This document shows positions 13,643-19,801 of a DNA stretch of 19,801 nucleotides, one piece after another. Each line of letters begins with the position of its first letter. Positions within the stretch are counted from its first letter, which is position 1. The DNA comes from DASTDY01 sp035478375 (lineage in GTDB: Bacteria > Patescibacteriota > Saccharimonadia > Saccharimonadales > EFPC-124). The notes below the pieces were generated by a model that saw only the letters and a program-made list of their open reading frames with translations, ran no database searches and was not told the origin of the DNA. The stretch lies in the NCBI GenBank assembly GCA_035478375.1, contig DATIJQ010000010.1, positions 1-19,801 of the forward strand, given 5' to 3'. Made by a program: the position numbers and the translations under genes.

Positions 13643-14404
13643 ATGAGTGAGTTACTTGGCATTACGGGCGCAATCGGCAGCGGCAAAACAACCTTTGTGC
13701 GTTATCTTGGCAATGCCACCGAAGACCACGCCATTTACGAAACATGGGAAGTCATTGCCGATGTCGCCACCGAATTTAACGGCGCGCTACAGGCAGAGTT
13801 AGAATTTGAGACGACCAGCGGCGCCATTGACCTCGCCAACCAAGTGCTTATTTGGTTGCCCGACGCCATAAGTGAGCATTTGCACCACGATGTTGTATGG
13901 AACCAACTGGCCATTAGCGTCCACGACGTCAATGCGCACCCTGAGCTGTATCAAAAATTATTCGATTATATTGAGTCGGCCAAAAAAGACTCGCACATTT
14001 TAGGCATGGCAATTACCGAAACAAACAAAGAAACCTACCGGCCGATTTTGCAATGGCTTGGCGGTTATTTGGTAGCAAAAATTAGCAAAACCATTTGGTA
14101 CGACGAACTGCTGCGGCGCATACAACTGCGCGACCCCACCACCAGCCTTGTTATTATTAATGGCGTGCGGTATGCCAGCGATGCCTTGACCGTGCGCAAT
14201 GCTGGTGGCAAAATCCTGCGTATTACTCGCCAGGCCGAACGTGCTTCGAGCGATGTCACCGACGCCGAGCTCGGTTTAATCGAGCCCGACGTAACGATTC
14301 AAAACAACGGCACACTCCAACAATTGCAAACACTGGCCACCAACGTTACCAACGATTTAGACGCTGGCAACTTGCAAAAAACTTACGAAGCAACGACGTT
14401 GTAG
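13643..14404 (+). CDS. P-loop kinase, deoxynucleoside-monophosphate-kinase-like
   Basis: The 253-aa protein begins with a strand and Walker A motif, GAIGSGKT at residues 9-16. YRPILQWLGGYLVAK near 133-147 and VIINGVRYASDALTVRNAGG near 170-190 (two key parts: INGVRY and DALTVRNAGGKILRITR) resemble the phage-type dNMP kinases (T4 gp1 group) and related adenylate-kinase-fold enzymes. A role in turning dNMPs, including dTMP, into diphosphates fits its position next to DHFR, thyA and the dCMP-deaminase-like gene. The ~100-residue region between the Walker A and the lid contains a helical insertion without obvious relatives. The last 22 bp overlap the end of the convergent DHFR pseudogene. The function is inferred and the substrate unproven. 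Confidence 0.65.
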   Translation: MSELLGITGAIGSGKTTFVRYLGNATEDHAIYETWEVIADVATEFNGALQAELEFETTSGAIDLANQVLIWLPDAISEHLHHDVVWNQLAISVHDVNAHPELYQKLFDYIESAKKDSHILGMAITETNKETYRPILQWLGGYLVAKISKTIWYDELLRRIQLRDPTTSLVIINGVRYASDALTVRNAGGKILRITRQAERASSDVTDAELGLIEPDVTIQNNGTLQQLQTLATNVTNDLDAGNLQKTYEATTL

Positions 14405-14883
14405 TGCAATAATATAGTATCGTCGCCGATGTTTTTGGCCTCGATCAATTGCAGTTTTGCCCCAACTTCGGCGTTAAATAACGGTACGCCTGTACCAAAT
14501 ATTGTGGGGTGAACGGTCAAAAATAGTTCGTCAACCAGACCGGCCTGCAAAAATTGAGTGTAGACGGTGGCGCCACCGCAAATTGCCAGCTGGTTGACAC
14601 CTTCGGTTTTTAGGCGCGCAACGATCTCGGCGGGTGATTAGGTCGTCGGTTCAATGCCGTCAACCCCTAGCTGACGAGAAGTCATAACAATAGTTCGCCG
14701 GCCCGGCAAGACACGGTTAATAGTGTCGAATGTGCTGCGGCCCATAACCACAACACCAGCGGTTTTAGTTTTGCTAGTAAAAAATTCTTTGTCGGCCTGG
14801 CTTGTCCAGCGCGTTGAGAGGTGATTGGCGCCGCGCCCAATAAATCCATCGGCGGTAATTGCGGCAATAATAAACGTGTTCAT
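14383..14883 (-). pseudogene. Dihydrofolate reductase (RibD_C/DHFR-like), broken by one in-frame TAA
   Basis: From the ATG at 14883 the frame reads FIIAAITADGFIGRG, KTAGVVVMGRSTFDTINRVL, GRRTIVMTS and then stops at TAA 14640-14638 after 81 residues. The same frame continues without any shift as SPAEIVARLKTEGVNQLAIC, GGATVYTQFLQAGLVDELF, LTVHPTIFGTGVPLF to a natural stop at 14383, giving 166 codons in total, a normal DHFR length. The missing half holds the GGATVY nucleotide-binding turn, so the truncated product should be inactive. A single base substitution explains the break; a sequencing or assembly error, or a mixed population, is possible. AAGGA sits close before the ATG. It faces thyA head to head with overlapping promoters, so the two were probably co-regulated. 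Confidence 0.8.
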
Positions 14884-14891
14884 GTGTCCTT

Positions 14892-14901
14892 ATTGTATAA
14901 T
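14892..14901. promoter_or_regulatory. Overlapping divergent -10 boxes of thyA and the DHFR gene
   Basis: On the plus strand TATAAT (14896-14901) stands exactly 6 nt before the thyA ATG at 14908, predicting a leaderless thyA mRNA. On the minus strand TACAAT (14897-14892) stands 8 nt before the DHFR ATG at 14883. The two hexamers share two bases, so RNA polymerase cannot occupy both at once. Confidence 0.55.
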
Positions 14902-14907
14902 CAATGC

Positions 14908-15813
14908 ATGGAAATCTACAAACCGTTTGCCCAGCGTACGCCAGACAGCCAATACCAAGATTTACTGCGCCACATTTTACAGGACGGCACCGAGGTGATG
15001 CCAATCCACGGCGAAAAAGCCAAAATGATTGTCGGCGCCCAACTGCGCTACCCCTTGGCAAACGGTTTCCCGCTTATTACCGAGCGCGATTTGTCGGGCC
15101 CGCTTTTTAAAGGCGCACTGGCCGAACACATTGCTTTTTTGCACGGCGCCCGCACGCAAGAACAGCTCGAAGCTTTTGGCTGCAAATGGTGGAATCGCTG
15201 GGTCACCAAAGAGCGGTGCGCGATTTTTAATTTGCCAGAAGGCGATTTGGGCGATGGGTCGTACGGCGCGGCCTGGGCGGCGTTCCCAACAGCCGAAGGC
15301 AAACCGTTTAACCAAATCGAACACTTAGTGCAACAGATTAAAGAACGCCCGTATTTGCGCACCCACGTTTTAACCCCCTGGATTCCGCAATACACGCTGC
15401 AACACGAAGGTTTGACTCGCAAAGTTGTCGTCGCCCCGTGCCACGGTTACGTGCATGTGCTGGCGTTCCCCGAAACAAAAGAGTTGGTCATCCACCACTT
15501 CCAGCGCAGCGGCGATTTGCCAGTGGGCGTCCCGTTTAATTTTGTGCAATATGCCGCGTTTGGTATGATGTTGGGCCACATTATCGGCTACACACTAAAA
15601 GAGGTCGTCTACACCTTTTCGGACGTGCACATGTACGAAAGTCAGTACGATAAAGTACGCGAAATTATTACCCGCGAGTCAAAAAAATTACCAACCGTCA
15701 CGCTATCGCCCGAAGCGGCTAGCATTACTAATATTATGGACTTCAGACCAGAACATTTTGTATTAACAGATTACGACCCGCACGCTAAAATGGGGATTCC
15801 GACGCCGGTATGA
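14908..15813 (+). CDS. thyA: Thymidylate synthase (ThyA family), divergent
   Basis: The ATG at 14908 gives 301 aa; the longer in-frame start at 14821 would overlap the divergent DHFR gene and promoter. ThyA makes dTMP from dUMP with methylene-tetrahydrofolate. Catalytic Cys178 lies in VVAPCHGYVHVLAF, the dUMP phosphate-binding RSGDLPVGVPFN is at 200-211 with the Asn that selects dUMP over dCMP, and SDVHMYESQYDKV near 255-267 matches the DxHxY segment. Differences from textbook ThyA: the N-terminal RTGT phosphate-binding loop is not seen, its place being taken by HGEKAKMIVGAQ, and Q-F after PCH is replaced by H-V. Its TGA overlaps the next ATG (ATGA), so it is coupled to the HIT gene. Confidence 0.88.
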   Translation: MEIYKPFAQRTPDSQYQDLLRHILQDGTEVMPIHGEKAKMIVGAQLRYPLANGFPLITERDLSGPLFKGALAEHIAFLHGARTQEQLEAFGCKWWNRWVTKERCAIFNLPEGDLGDGSYGAAWAAFPTAEGKPFNQIEHLVQQIKERPYLRTHVLTPWIPQYTLQHEGLTRKVVVAPCHGYVHVLAFPETKELVIHHFQRSGDLPVGVPFNFVQYAAFGMMLGHIIGYTLKEVVYTFSDVHMYESQYDKVREIITRESKKLPTVTLSPEAASITNIMDFRPEHFVLTDYDPHAKMGIPTPV

Positions 15814-16250
15814 CCTTTGTAAATCAAGCTAATACCAAGCATCGCCCCGGTGGCGCATACAGTAACGTCATCGCCAAAATTGGGCAAGATGGTGTTTGCC
15901 CGTTTTGTCCCGAAAACTTGGCAAAATATCACCCAAATCCAATTATTCGCGCAGGCGGATTTTGGCTGCTCACCAAAAACGCTTACCCATACGAAGGCGC
16001 CGCGCACCATTTTTTATTAATTCATAAAGCGCATATCGAATCGTTCGAACAACTTACGCCAGCCGCCTGGGCCGAATTACAAACGCTCCTAAACTTTGTA
16101 TTGACCGACAATGCTATTAAAGGCGCCGCGCTGGCTTTTCGTTTTGGCGACACCGCTTTTACAGGGGCGAGCGTCGCCCATTTGCATGCTCAACTCATAG
16201 CAGGTTCTGGGGCCACTGATGCAAAGCCAGTGCTCATGCGGGTTGGTTAG
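15810..16250 (+). CDS. HIT-domain protein with HxHxQ motif
   Basis: The 146-aa protein has a zinc-type CPFC (C30, C33), the HIT core (LLTKNAYPYEGAAHHFLLIH) and the catalytic segment SVAHLHAQLIAG with H124-L-H126-A-Q128. In most Hint/Fhit hydrolases the third position is His; HxHxQ is typical of the GalT and Ap4A-phosphorylase branch, which transfers nucleotidyl groups. Likely it acts on nucleotide polyphosphates or nucleotide-linked compounds. It starts within the thyA stop codon (ATGA) and ends in a 4-bp overlap with the stop of the convergent deaminase gene (TTAG, 16247-16250), so there is no terminator between them. Confidence 0.8.
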   Translation: MTFVNQANTKHRPGGAYSNVIAKIGQDGVCPFCPENLAKYHPNPIIRAGGFWLLTKNAYPYEGAAHHFLLIHKAHIESFEQLTPAAWAELQTLLNFVLTDNAIKGAALAFRFGDTAFTGASVAHLHAQLIAGSGATDAKPVLMRVG

Positions 16251-17056
16251 CGCACTAAAATAATACTGATGCCGGCGGCACGCAGAGTGGTTTCGGCGTC
16301 CACCAGCGAATACCCTTCGACGTAATACACCTTTTTAATGCCAGCGGTGGCGATTAACTTGGCGCACGTTGGGCAGGGGAAGGTAGTAACATACATGGAT
16401 GTGCCAGCTAGGCGGGTGCCTTTGGCGGCGGCCATGCCAATAAGGTGTGCTTCGGCGTGTTCGGCCGTGGTCAAATCGTAGCGTTCGCCGGTGTCAAAGT
16501 TGCTGCGTGGATCGCCCATGGCGCCTAAATTGTAGGCGTCGGCGGCCGATTGGCGGTTATAACCGATAAAAAGTGGTTTGCCGTTTTTGGCGATGACGGC
16601 GCCGACTTGGCGCCACCAATCGGGGCTTTTGTCGGCCGCAGTTTGAGCGCTTTTAAGTAATTGTTGGTCGAGTTCGGCGTGCGACACCACACGGTCAGGC
16701 GGCACTGGACTTTCTTTTTTGGTAGCCCAGCCGTCCCAGCGCAGGTGGGTTGGCGCAAAGGTGACTTTTTTGCCGGCCAAATACTTTTTGGCAAACAAGT
16801 GACTAACGTCTTCGTCGGGTAATATAAAGTCATCGTTGGTGAGTTGGTCGACATCAGAAAGCAGGCGCACATCTGGCCATAATGCCCCGAGCGCTTTAAC
16901 CATATCGGCAGCTGACAGGGCTCGCACATCGCGTTCGATTTGCGGGTACAACTCACGGACAAAATCGTTACTGAGCACAAAAATCGGGCCTGGGTGCTTG
17001 CCAAAAAATTCAGCGTAACCCCGGTGGTAGGCTGGCACGTAGGCAATAATTGCCAT
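16247..17056 (-). CDS. dCMP-deaminase-like protein with degenerate nucleotidylyltransferase-like N-terminus
   Basis: The 269-aa protein has its deaminase domain in the C-terminal half: RQVGAVIAKNGKPLFIGYN near 149-167, the HAE catalytic triplet at 200-202 and the zinc-binding PCPTC at 227-231, as in ComEB/dCMP deaminases. The first ~120 residues are not part of a normal deaminase (~150 aa). They begin with a strand and HRGY at 11-14 where cytidylyltransferases have HxGH, then FVLSNDFVRELYP and a helical part, so this may be a dead or altered nucleotidylyltransferase fold. AGGAG precedes the ATG, which lies one base after the stop of the nucleotidylyltransferase gene. dCMP to dUMP conversion would feed thyA. 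The N-terminal assignment is inference. Confidence 0.75.
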   Translation of the reverse strand: MAIIAYVPAYHRGYAEFFGKHPGPIFVLSNDFVRELYPQIERDVRALSAADMVKALGALWPDVRLLSDVDQLTNDDFILPDEDVSHLFAKKYLAGKKVTFAPTHLRWDGWATKKESPVPPDRVVSHAELDQQLLKSAQTAADKSPDWWRQVGAVIAKNGKPLFIGYNRQSAADAYNLGAMGDPRSNFDTGERYDLTTAEHAEAHLIGMAAAKGTRLAGTSMYVTTFPCPTCAKLIATAGIKKVYYVEGYSLVDAETTLRAAGISIILVR

Positions 17057-17057
17057 G

Positions 17058-17693
17058 CTATGAACTCCTAATTTTGTTTATAAAATCGCGGGTTAGTTGG
17101 TTGATTTCGCCAGCGAGCTTTTCGGCACCTTCGATGGTGAGGTCGCGGATACGGGCGCTGGTGCTGGTGGTGGCTTGGGGCTCGAGCGTAACAATTTCGC
17201 CGCAAATTTCTTCGTACTCGTGGCGCATTTTTTTATTCGTGGCCATGTCTTTGGTAAAATCTTTAGTGCCGCTCGAAATGACTAGCACATCTGGTTCGAC
17301 GACACGAATAAGATCGCCAATGTCGTGCTTAGCTTCGCGAACAACCACAACATCGACGTGACGCAGGTGCACTAACATATGAATGCGCTCTTGCTGCGGC
17401 ACAATTGGCCGACCGTTGCCTTTGCGCAACCTGGTCAGTTCGTCGGAATCGACACCAACAATCAAAACATCACCATACGATTTGGCGAATTCTAAATATT
17501 TGGCGTGACCTTCGTGGATTAAATCAAAAACGCCCTGGGTAAGCACAATGCGCAAACCCTGCGCTTTTAACTTTTTAACGACAGCTGCAAGCGTGTCAAA
17601 ATCGCGCACATAGCGGTCGTTAAAATTTGTGCCATTTTGCACAATAGGTTGCACAGTAATTTCGGCGTGCGCAGGTTTTTCCCTCCAGGACAT
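17058..17693 (-). CDS. Nucleotidylyltransferase, RfaE2/HldE-like
   Basis: The 211-aa protein carries the cytidylyl/adenylyltransferase motif GVFDLIHEGH (54-63), VGVDSDELTRLRKGNGRPIV (~84-103) with the usual RKG/GRP segment and the late STSARIR motif. This is the layout of the HldE C-terminal (RfaE domain II) and related enzymes that join ATP or CTP to a sugar phosphate or other phosphate. It lacks a kinase domain. Substrate is unknown; Patescibacteria usually do not make LPS heptose, so another acceptor is likely. The gene follows a TATACT box by exactly 6 nt and lacks a ribosome-binding site; it is coupled to the deaminase gene downstream, sharing a transcript. Confidence 0.82.
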   Translation of the reverse strand: MSWREKPAHAEITVQPIVQNGTNFNDRYVRDFDTLAAVVKKLKAQGLRIVLTQGVFDLIHEGHAKYLEFAKSYGDVLIVGVDSDELTRLRKGNGRPIVPQQERIHMLVHLRHVDVVVVREAKHDIGDLIRVVEPDVLVISSGTKDFTKDMATNKKMRHEYEEICGEIVTLEPQATTSTSARIRDLTIEGAEKLAGEINQLTRDFINKIRSS

Positions 17694-17699
17694 AAAATT

Positions 17700-17705
17700 A
17701 GTATA
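17700..17705 (-). promoter_or_regulatory. -10 box of the nucleotidylyltransferase-deaminase operon, leaderless
   Basis: TATACT on the minus strand (17705-17700), preceded by TG, is followed by 6 nt and the ATG at 17693. The predicted transcription start is the A of ATG. Confidence 0.55.
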
Positions 17706-17723
17706 CAGAATTTGTGGATTGAG

Positions 17724-17762
17724 GGCCAGACGGAAGCGCAGGGTATGCGCTTCCGTCTGGCC
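17724..17762 (-). other. Perfect 17-bp hairpin downstream of the 85-aa gene
   Basis: Arms 17724-17740 and 17746-17762 (GGCCAGACGGAAGCGCA and its complement) are perfect with a 5-nt loop. A second, looser inverted repeat, GCATTCC/GGAATGC (17766-17772 and 17796-17802), lies next to it. Neither is followed by a T-run on either strand. It may be a U-less terminator or RNA-end stabiliser for the small gene, or part of a dispersed repeat. Confidence 0.6.
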
Positions 17763-17810
17763 GGTGCATTCCGGGTACTGGGGTTGCCAGCGCGGGGAAT
17801 GCGGAGGCAG

Positions 17811-18068
17811 CTAGGCTGCGTCGTTGGATGCCGGAGCCGCGGCGGTGGTGTGCGTAACCGCGGAGAGCTCAGGCCGTTTGCTGAGCTCGGTCAGCGCTCC
17901 ACCGACCCTCCCGTTCACCACGTCGGGGTGCTTGGCGAACACCTGCGCCACATGCGACACATTGGCGTGATCGCAAGCAGCCAGCACCGTGCCAAACGCA
18001 GCGCCGGGATCGCCGGCGATCAGCGCTTCTACGGCTTCGCCAACGAGTTCCTGCGTGTTGTACTCCAT
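17811..18068 (-). CDS. Small protein of unknown function, 85 aa
   Basis: I choose the ATG at 18068 (AAAGG 10 nt upstream) over a TTG three codons earlier, which sits too close to that site. The product begins MEYNTQELVGEAVEALIAGD and is probably all-helical with a HEAT/TPR-like feel (FGTVLAACDHANVSHVAQVF), ending in an Ala/Thr-rich tail. There are no cysteine pairs, membrane segments or catalytic motifs, and I recognise no family. The codon choice is GC-rich compared with the neighbouring metabolism genes, as for the other unknown genes here. It is monocistronic, between two minus-strand hairpins and a structured upstream region. Confidence 0.55.
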   Translation of the reverse strand: MEYNTQELVGEAVEALIAGDPGAAFGTVLAACDHANVSHVAQVFAKHPDVVNGRVGGALTELSKRPELSAVTHTTAAAPASNDAA

Positions 18069-18186
18069 GCGAGACAAACCTTTCTGCAGGGGTCAAAGCG
18101 GCCGGTTCAAGGCTTCGGCCATCGCCGGGCTGGTAGGCCCGCGGGCGCTATGCATACCATAACGCTCGTCGACCTACCAGAAAGCA

Positions 18187-18217
18187 AAACCGAGCTCGCG
18201 TGGGGTGAGCTCGGTTT
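18187..18217. terminator. Terminator-like hairpin in the gene-free region
   Basis: AAACCGAGCTC (18187-18197) pairs perfectly with GAGCTCGGTTT (18207-18217). On the minus strand it is followed by TGCTTTC, on the plus strand by GTGTAT, so its direction is unclear. No recognised gene ends here, which suggests an unrecognised transcript. Confidence 0.5.
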
Positions 18218-18365
18218 GTGTATAAGTCCGTGTAAACTGCTCAGCCCCGCAAATGGTGCACAATAATAAGGCTAAAATGTTTTAGCGCTTGCTTGTAACT
18301 GTTTGCGGTTGGAATGTAGTTCACGCAACAATTTATACACACTAGCCGTTATAAGTCAAATGCAG

Positions 18366-18371
18366 TATACT
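18366..18371 (+). promoter_or_regulatory. -10 box of the first tandem-paralogue gene
   Basis: TATACT without a clear -35; transcription would start near 18378, about 30 nt before the ATG at 18409. Confidence 0.4.
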
Positions 18372-18408
18372 GGCGCTGACAGTTTGCACCTACGGACAAG
18401 GGGCACGC

Positions 18409-19113
18409 ATGCGTTCACCGCTTGAACTGCCAAGGTTCACTATGACAGATGTGCGCTGGCCTGTTGACCGGTTCACCTCGCAAGATGAGCACAAACTCAA
18501 CCTAGCAGTGGCCGCCAGTGCCGCCCAACAGGACCCGCTCGCCGAGCTTTTTTGCGACTTTTGCGACACGTCGGCCACACTGGCAGCGGCTGCTGCGTGG
18601 CTCGCCGACAAGGTCAAGTTCAACACTGCAAAGTTACGGCCGGGCGACAAAAACGATGCATTTGTAGAACGCCTTCAGGCAGACGGGCCAGTGGCTGCCT
18701 GGGCAAAAATCATTGCCGACCTGGCGAGTGACGCAGTCAAAGCGCAGTACAGCATCGGCATAGACGACAACAACTCTCACGAGATTTTTACTCTGTTGTT
18801 TACGCCACTCATTCGTCATAACATTGTCTGGCGCCCCAAAAAGCTGGACCCAGATTACTGGAGTATCTTCGTCAAGGCTGTAGTTATGCGGGCGTGGCTC
18901 ATTACATTTTCGCCCACGCCAGAACCCGAATACAACGAATACGCACAGCGCGTCAACGGCTTGGTGTTGCAACTTAGCAACACCTACCCGGCGACGGGCG
19001 AGCTCCAAAATGGTCGCTACTACTTGCGGCAGGCGAGCGAGGGCGGCTCCATACCCCAATGGCAAGCCAACATAAACTACGCCGCTCACAAGCTGGCGAC
19101 GACCATGCGCTAA
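18409..19113 (+). CDS. Unknown protein, tandem paralogue 1 (234 aa)
   Basis: I know no family for it. AAGGGG lies 5 nt before the ATG at 18409; a second Met at residue 12 also has AAGG upstream, but the first start places the motif QDPL at residues 41-44, exactly where the downstream paralogue has it. Shared landmarks with that gene are LNL-x-VA near 31-37, QDPL, AW/LQWL near 58, IxxLA in the middle, a motif HEIFTLLFTPL/HPIFTLMGTAL, and D-x2-IFVKAVVMRA/D-x-RMFVEAVLCRA. The protein is soluble and mostly helical. A hairpin follows its stop. Function unknown. Confidence 0.7.
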   Translation: MRSPLELPRFTMTDVRWPVDRFTSQDEHKLNLAVAASAAQQDPLAELFCDFCDTSATLAAAAAWLADKVKFNTAKLRPGDKNDAFVERLQADGPVAAWAKIIADLASDAVKAQYSIGIDDNNSHEIFTLLFTPLIRHNIVWRPKKLDPDYWSIFVKAVVMRAWLITFSPTPEPEYNEYAQRVNGLVLQLSNTYPATGELQNGRYYLRQASEGGSIPQWQANINYAAHKLATTMR

Positions 19114-19120
19114 CTGTCGG

Positions 19121-19149
19121 GGGTGGCCGGTGCACATTGCCGGCCACCC
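19121..19149 (+). terminator. Terminator-like hairpin between the tandem paralogues
   Basis: GGGTGGCCGG (19121-19130) pairs with CCGGCCACCC (19140-19149), 10 bp, followed by AGACTCTTT. The T-stretch is weak and runs into the -35 of the next promoter. Confidence 0.6.
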
Positions 19150-19156
19150 AGACTCT

Positions 19157-19185
19157 TTGACAAGTTATTTAAATCATCGTACTAT
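19157..19185 (+). promoter_or_regulatory. Sigma-70 promoter of tandem paralogue 2
   Basis: TTGACA (19157-19162), a 17-bp spacer and TACTAT (19180-19185). The start is expected near 19192. The leader contains a 6-bp hairpin TCCGGC/GCCGGA (19194-19209) just before the ribosome-binding site GGGAGAG (19221-19227). Confidence 0.65.
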
Positions 19186-19229
19186 TTACCAGTTCCGGCG
19201 TTTGCCGGACGCGCCTAAAAGGGAGAGTC

Positions 19230-19801
19230 ATGGCTATTAGGCTTGTGGAGTATGCGATTGGGTTGCAAGATCTGGATTTTGCCGTAGCAAACACAGATGT
19301 AAGTTTTATTGAGCAGTTGAACCTCTGTGTCGCCGTTCATGCCGAACTACAGGATCCGCTGTCGTTTTTGCTGAGTGATGAAGACACCAAAAGCAGCAAA
19401 CTCGTTGCTGAAAACCTGCTACAGTGGTTGGTCAAGAATACCCGGCTCGATGTCAATCGGGTGCCGGGCCAAGAACCACTGGAAGACATGTTCGCACGCT
19501 TCGGCGGCATGTTGGCGCTCTGGACGTATTGCATCCACCGCCTTGCCAACAAGATGATAGTCGCCAATTACGAGGTTGGGCTACACGAACCGCACCCCAT
19601 CTTCACACTAATGGGTACGGCCCTGCCGTTCATCACAAAAAGCGGCGAGGCAATAAGCTCCGACGACTGGCGCATGTTTGTCGAAGCGGTGCTGTGCCGA
19701 GCCGCTACGCTTCGACGAGTTGCGAGCGCGGAACTTATCCTGCCGCGCGACGTGTACAATAGGGCAAACAGCTTGGTGGTGGGGCACGTCGAGACACTTG
19801 T
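19230..19801 (+). CDS. Unknown protein, tandem paralogue 2 (3' partial)
   Basis: The ATG at 19230 follows GGGAGAG and the frame stays open for 190 codons to the end of the window, so the C-terminus is missing. It is a clear relative of the preceding gene: LNLCVAVHAELQDPL (residues 30-44) against LNLAVAASAAQQDPL, LVAENLLQWLVKNTRL against an AAAAWLADKVKF-type segment, HPIFTLMGTALPFI against HEIFTLLFTPLIRH, and WRMFVEAVLCRAATLRRV against WSIFVKAVVMRAWLI. The protein appears soluble and helical. It has its own consensus promoter in spite of lying directly behind its paralogue. Function unknown. Confidence 0.75.
   Translation, partial: MAIRLVEYAIGLQDLDFAVANTDVSFIEQLNLCVAVHAELQDPLSFLLSDEDTKSSKLVAENLLQWLVKNTRLDVNRVPGQEPLEDMFARFGGMLALWTYCIHRLANKMIVANYEVGLHEPHPIFTLMGTALPFITKSGEAISSDDWRMFVEAVLCRAATLRRVASAELILPRDVYNRANSLVVGHVETL

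Larger units (their letters stand above)
18069..18408. other. 340-bp gene-free region with several inverted repeats
   Basis: I see no supported gene or tRNA here. It holds an 8-bp inverted repeat CTGGTAGG (18130-18137) / CCTACCAG (18173-18180) enclosing the palindrome CCCGCGGG and a second imperfect stem (18145-18165), then the terminator-like stem at 18187-18217. From about 18220 to 18360 the DNA is AT-richer and carries only weak promoter-like hexamers. A short structured RNA at 18120-18220 is possible but unproven. Confidence 0.4.

Noticed and set aside
14638..14640. Recoded stop codon as in Gracilibacteria or Absconditabacteria
   Set aside because: Those lineages reassign TGA, whereas this codon is TAA. 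TAA and TGA both act as normal stops elsewhere in the window.
18081..18180. Possible tRNA, because of a GGTTCAAGGC stretch resembling a T-loop
   Set aside because: No acceptor or anticodon stem can be drawn at the required distances.
17637..18266. Plus-strand 209-codon ORF across the small gene and the gene-free region
   Set aside because: It reads through the perfect 17-bp hairpin and two further inverted repeats, is Arg/Gly-rich like antisense frames of GC-rich genes, and has no ribosome-binding site.
1..19801. CRISPR array, insertion sequence or prophage borders
   Set aside because: No regularly spaced direct repeats, transposase, integrase or flanking terminal repeats were seen.

Overview
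The window looks like part of a compact, streamlined genome of the Candidate Phyla Radiation (Patescibacteria), most likely Candidatus Saccharibacteria (TM7). The indications are surface-protein and enzyme types typical of that group, very short or overlapping gene junctions, many genes that start almost directly after a -10 box (probable leaderless mRNAs), and the standard genetic code. This placement is inference from gene content; no rRNA or tRNA gene is present.

Layout. 2-3614: the end of a large surface/tail-fibre-like protein converges by 4 bp on a minus-strand pair, a proline-rich single-pass membrane protein followed by a winged-helix AlkZ/YcaQ-like protein (TAATG coupling). 3690-3856: a tiny independent unit with promoter, strong ribosome-binding site, an 18-codon four-cysteine ORF and an intrinsic terminator. 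3916-7028: an AAA_33-type P-loop kinase, a YgjP-like zinc metallopeptidase and an orphan membrane histidine kinase. 6940-8454: a membrane GT2 glycosyltransferase converging on the histidine kinase with 89 bp of coding overlap. 8558-9409: an unknown 283-aa protein. 9559-13577: the secE-nusG and rplK-rplA blocks, usually one contiguous cluster, are separated here by two minus-strand 241-aa proteins that look like paralogues with three LuxR-like helix-turn-helix units each. rplK and rplA are each preceded by a 30-nt element that resembles the L1-binding site of 23S rRNA. 13643-17693: a nucleotide-metabolism island with a dNMP-kinase-like protein, a DHFR gene broken by one in-frame TAA, thyA, a HIT protein, a dCMP-deaminase-like protein with a degenerate nucleotidylyltransferase-like N-terminus, and a nucleotidylyltransferase. 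17811-19801: an accessory tail with a small helical protein, strong hairpins, and two tandem paralogues of unknown function, the second running off the window.

How the genes fit together. secE/nusG/rplK/rplA are core secretion, transcription and ribosome functions. Deaminase (dCMP to dUMP), thyA (dUMP to dTMP), DHFR (folate recycling) and dNMP kinase form a plausible pyrimidine-deoxynucleotide route, which makes the broken DHFR notable. The unknown genes (8558-9409, 10494-11219, 11304-12029, 17811-18068, 18409-19113, 19230-end) mostly sit as single transcription units with their own promoters and terminators, inserted among the core genes, which suggests a lineage-specific accessory layer.
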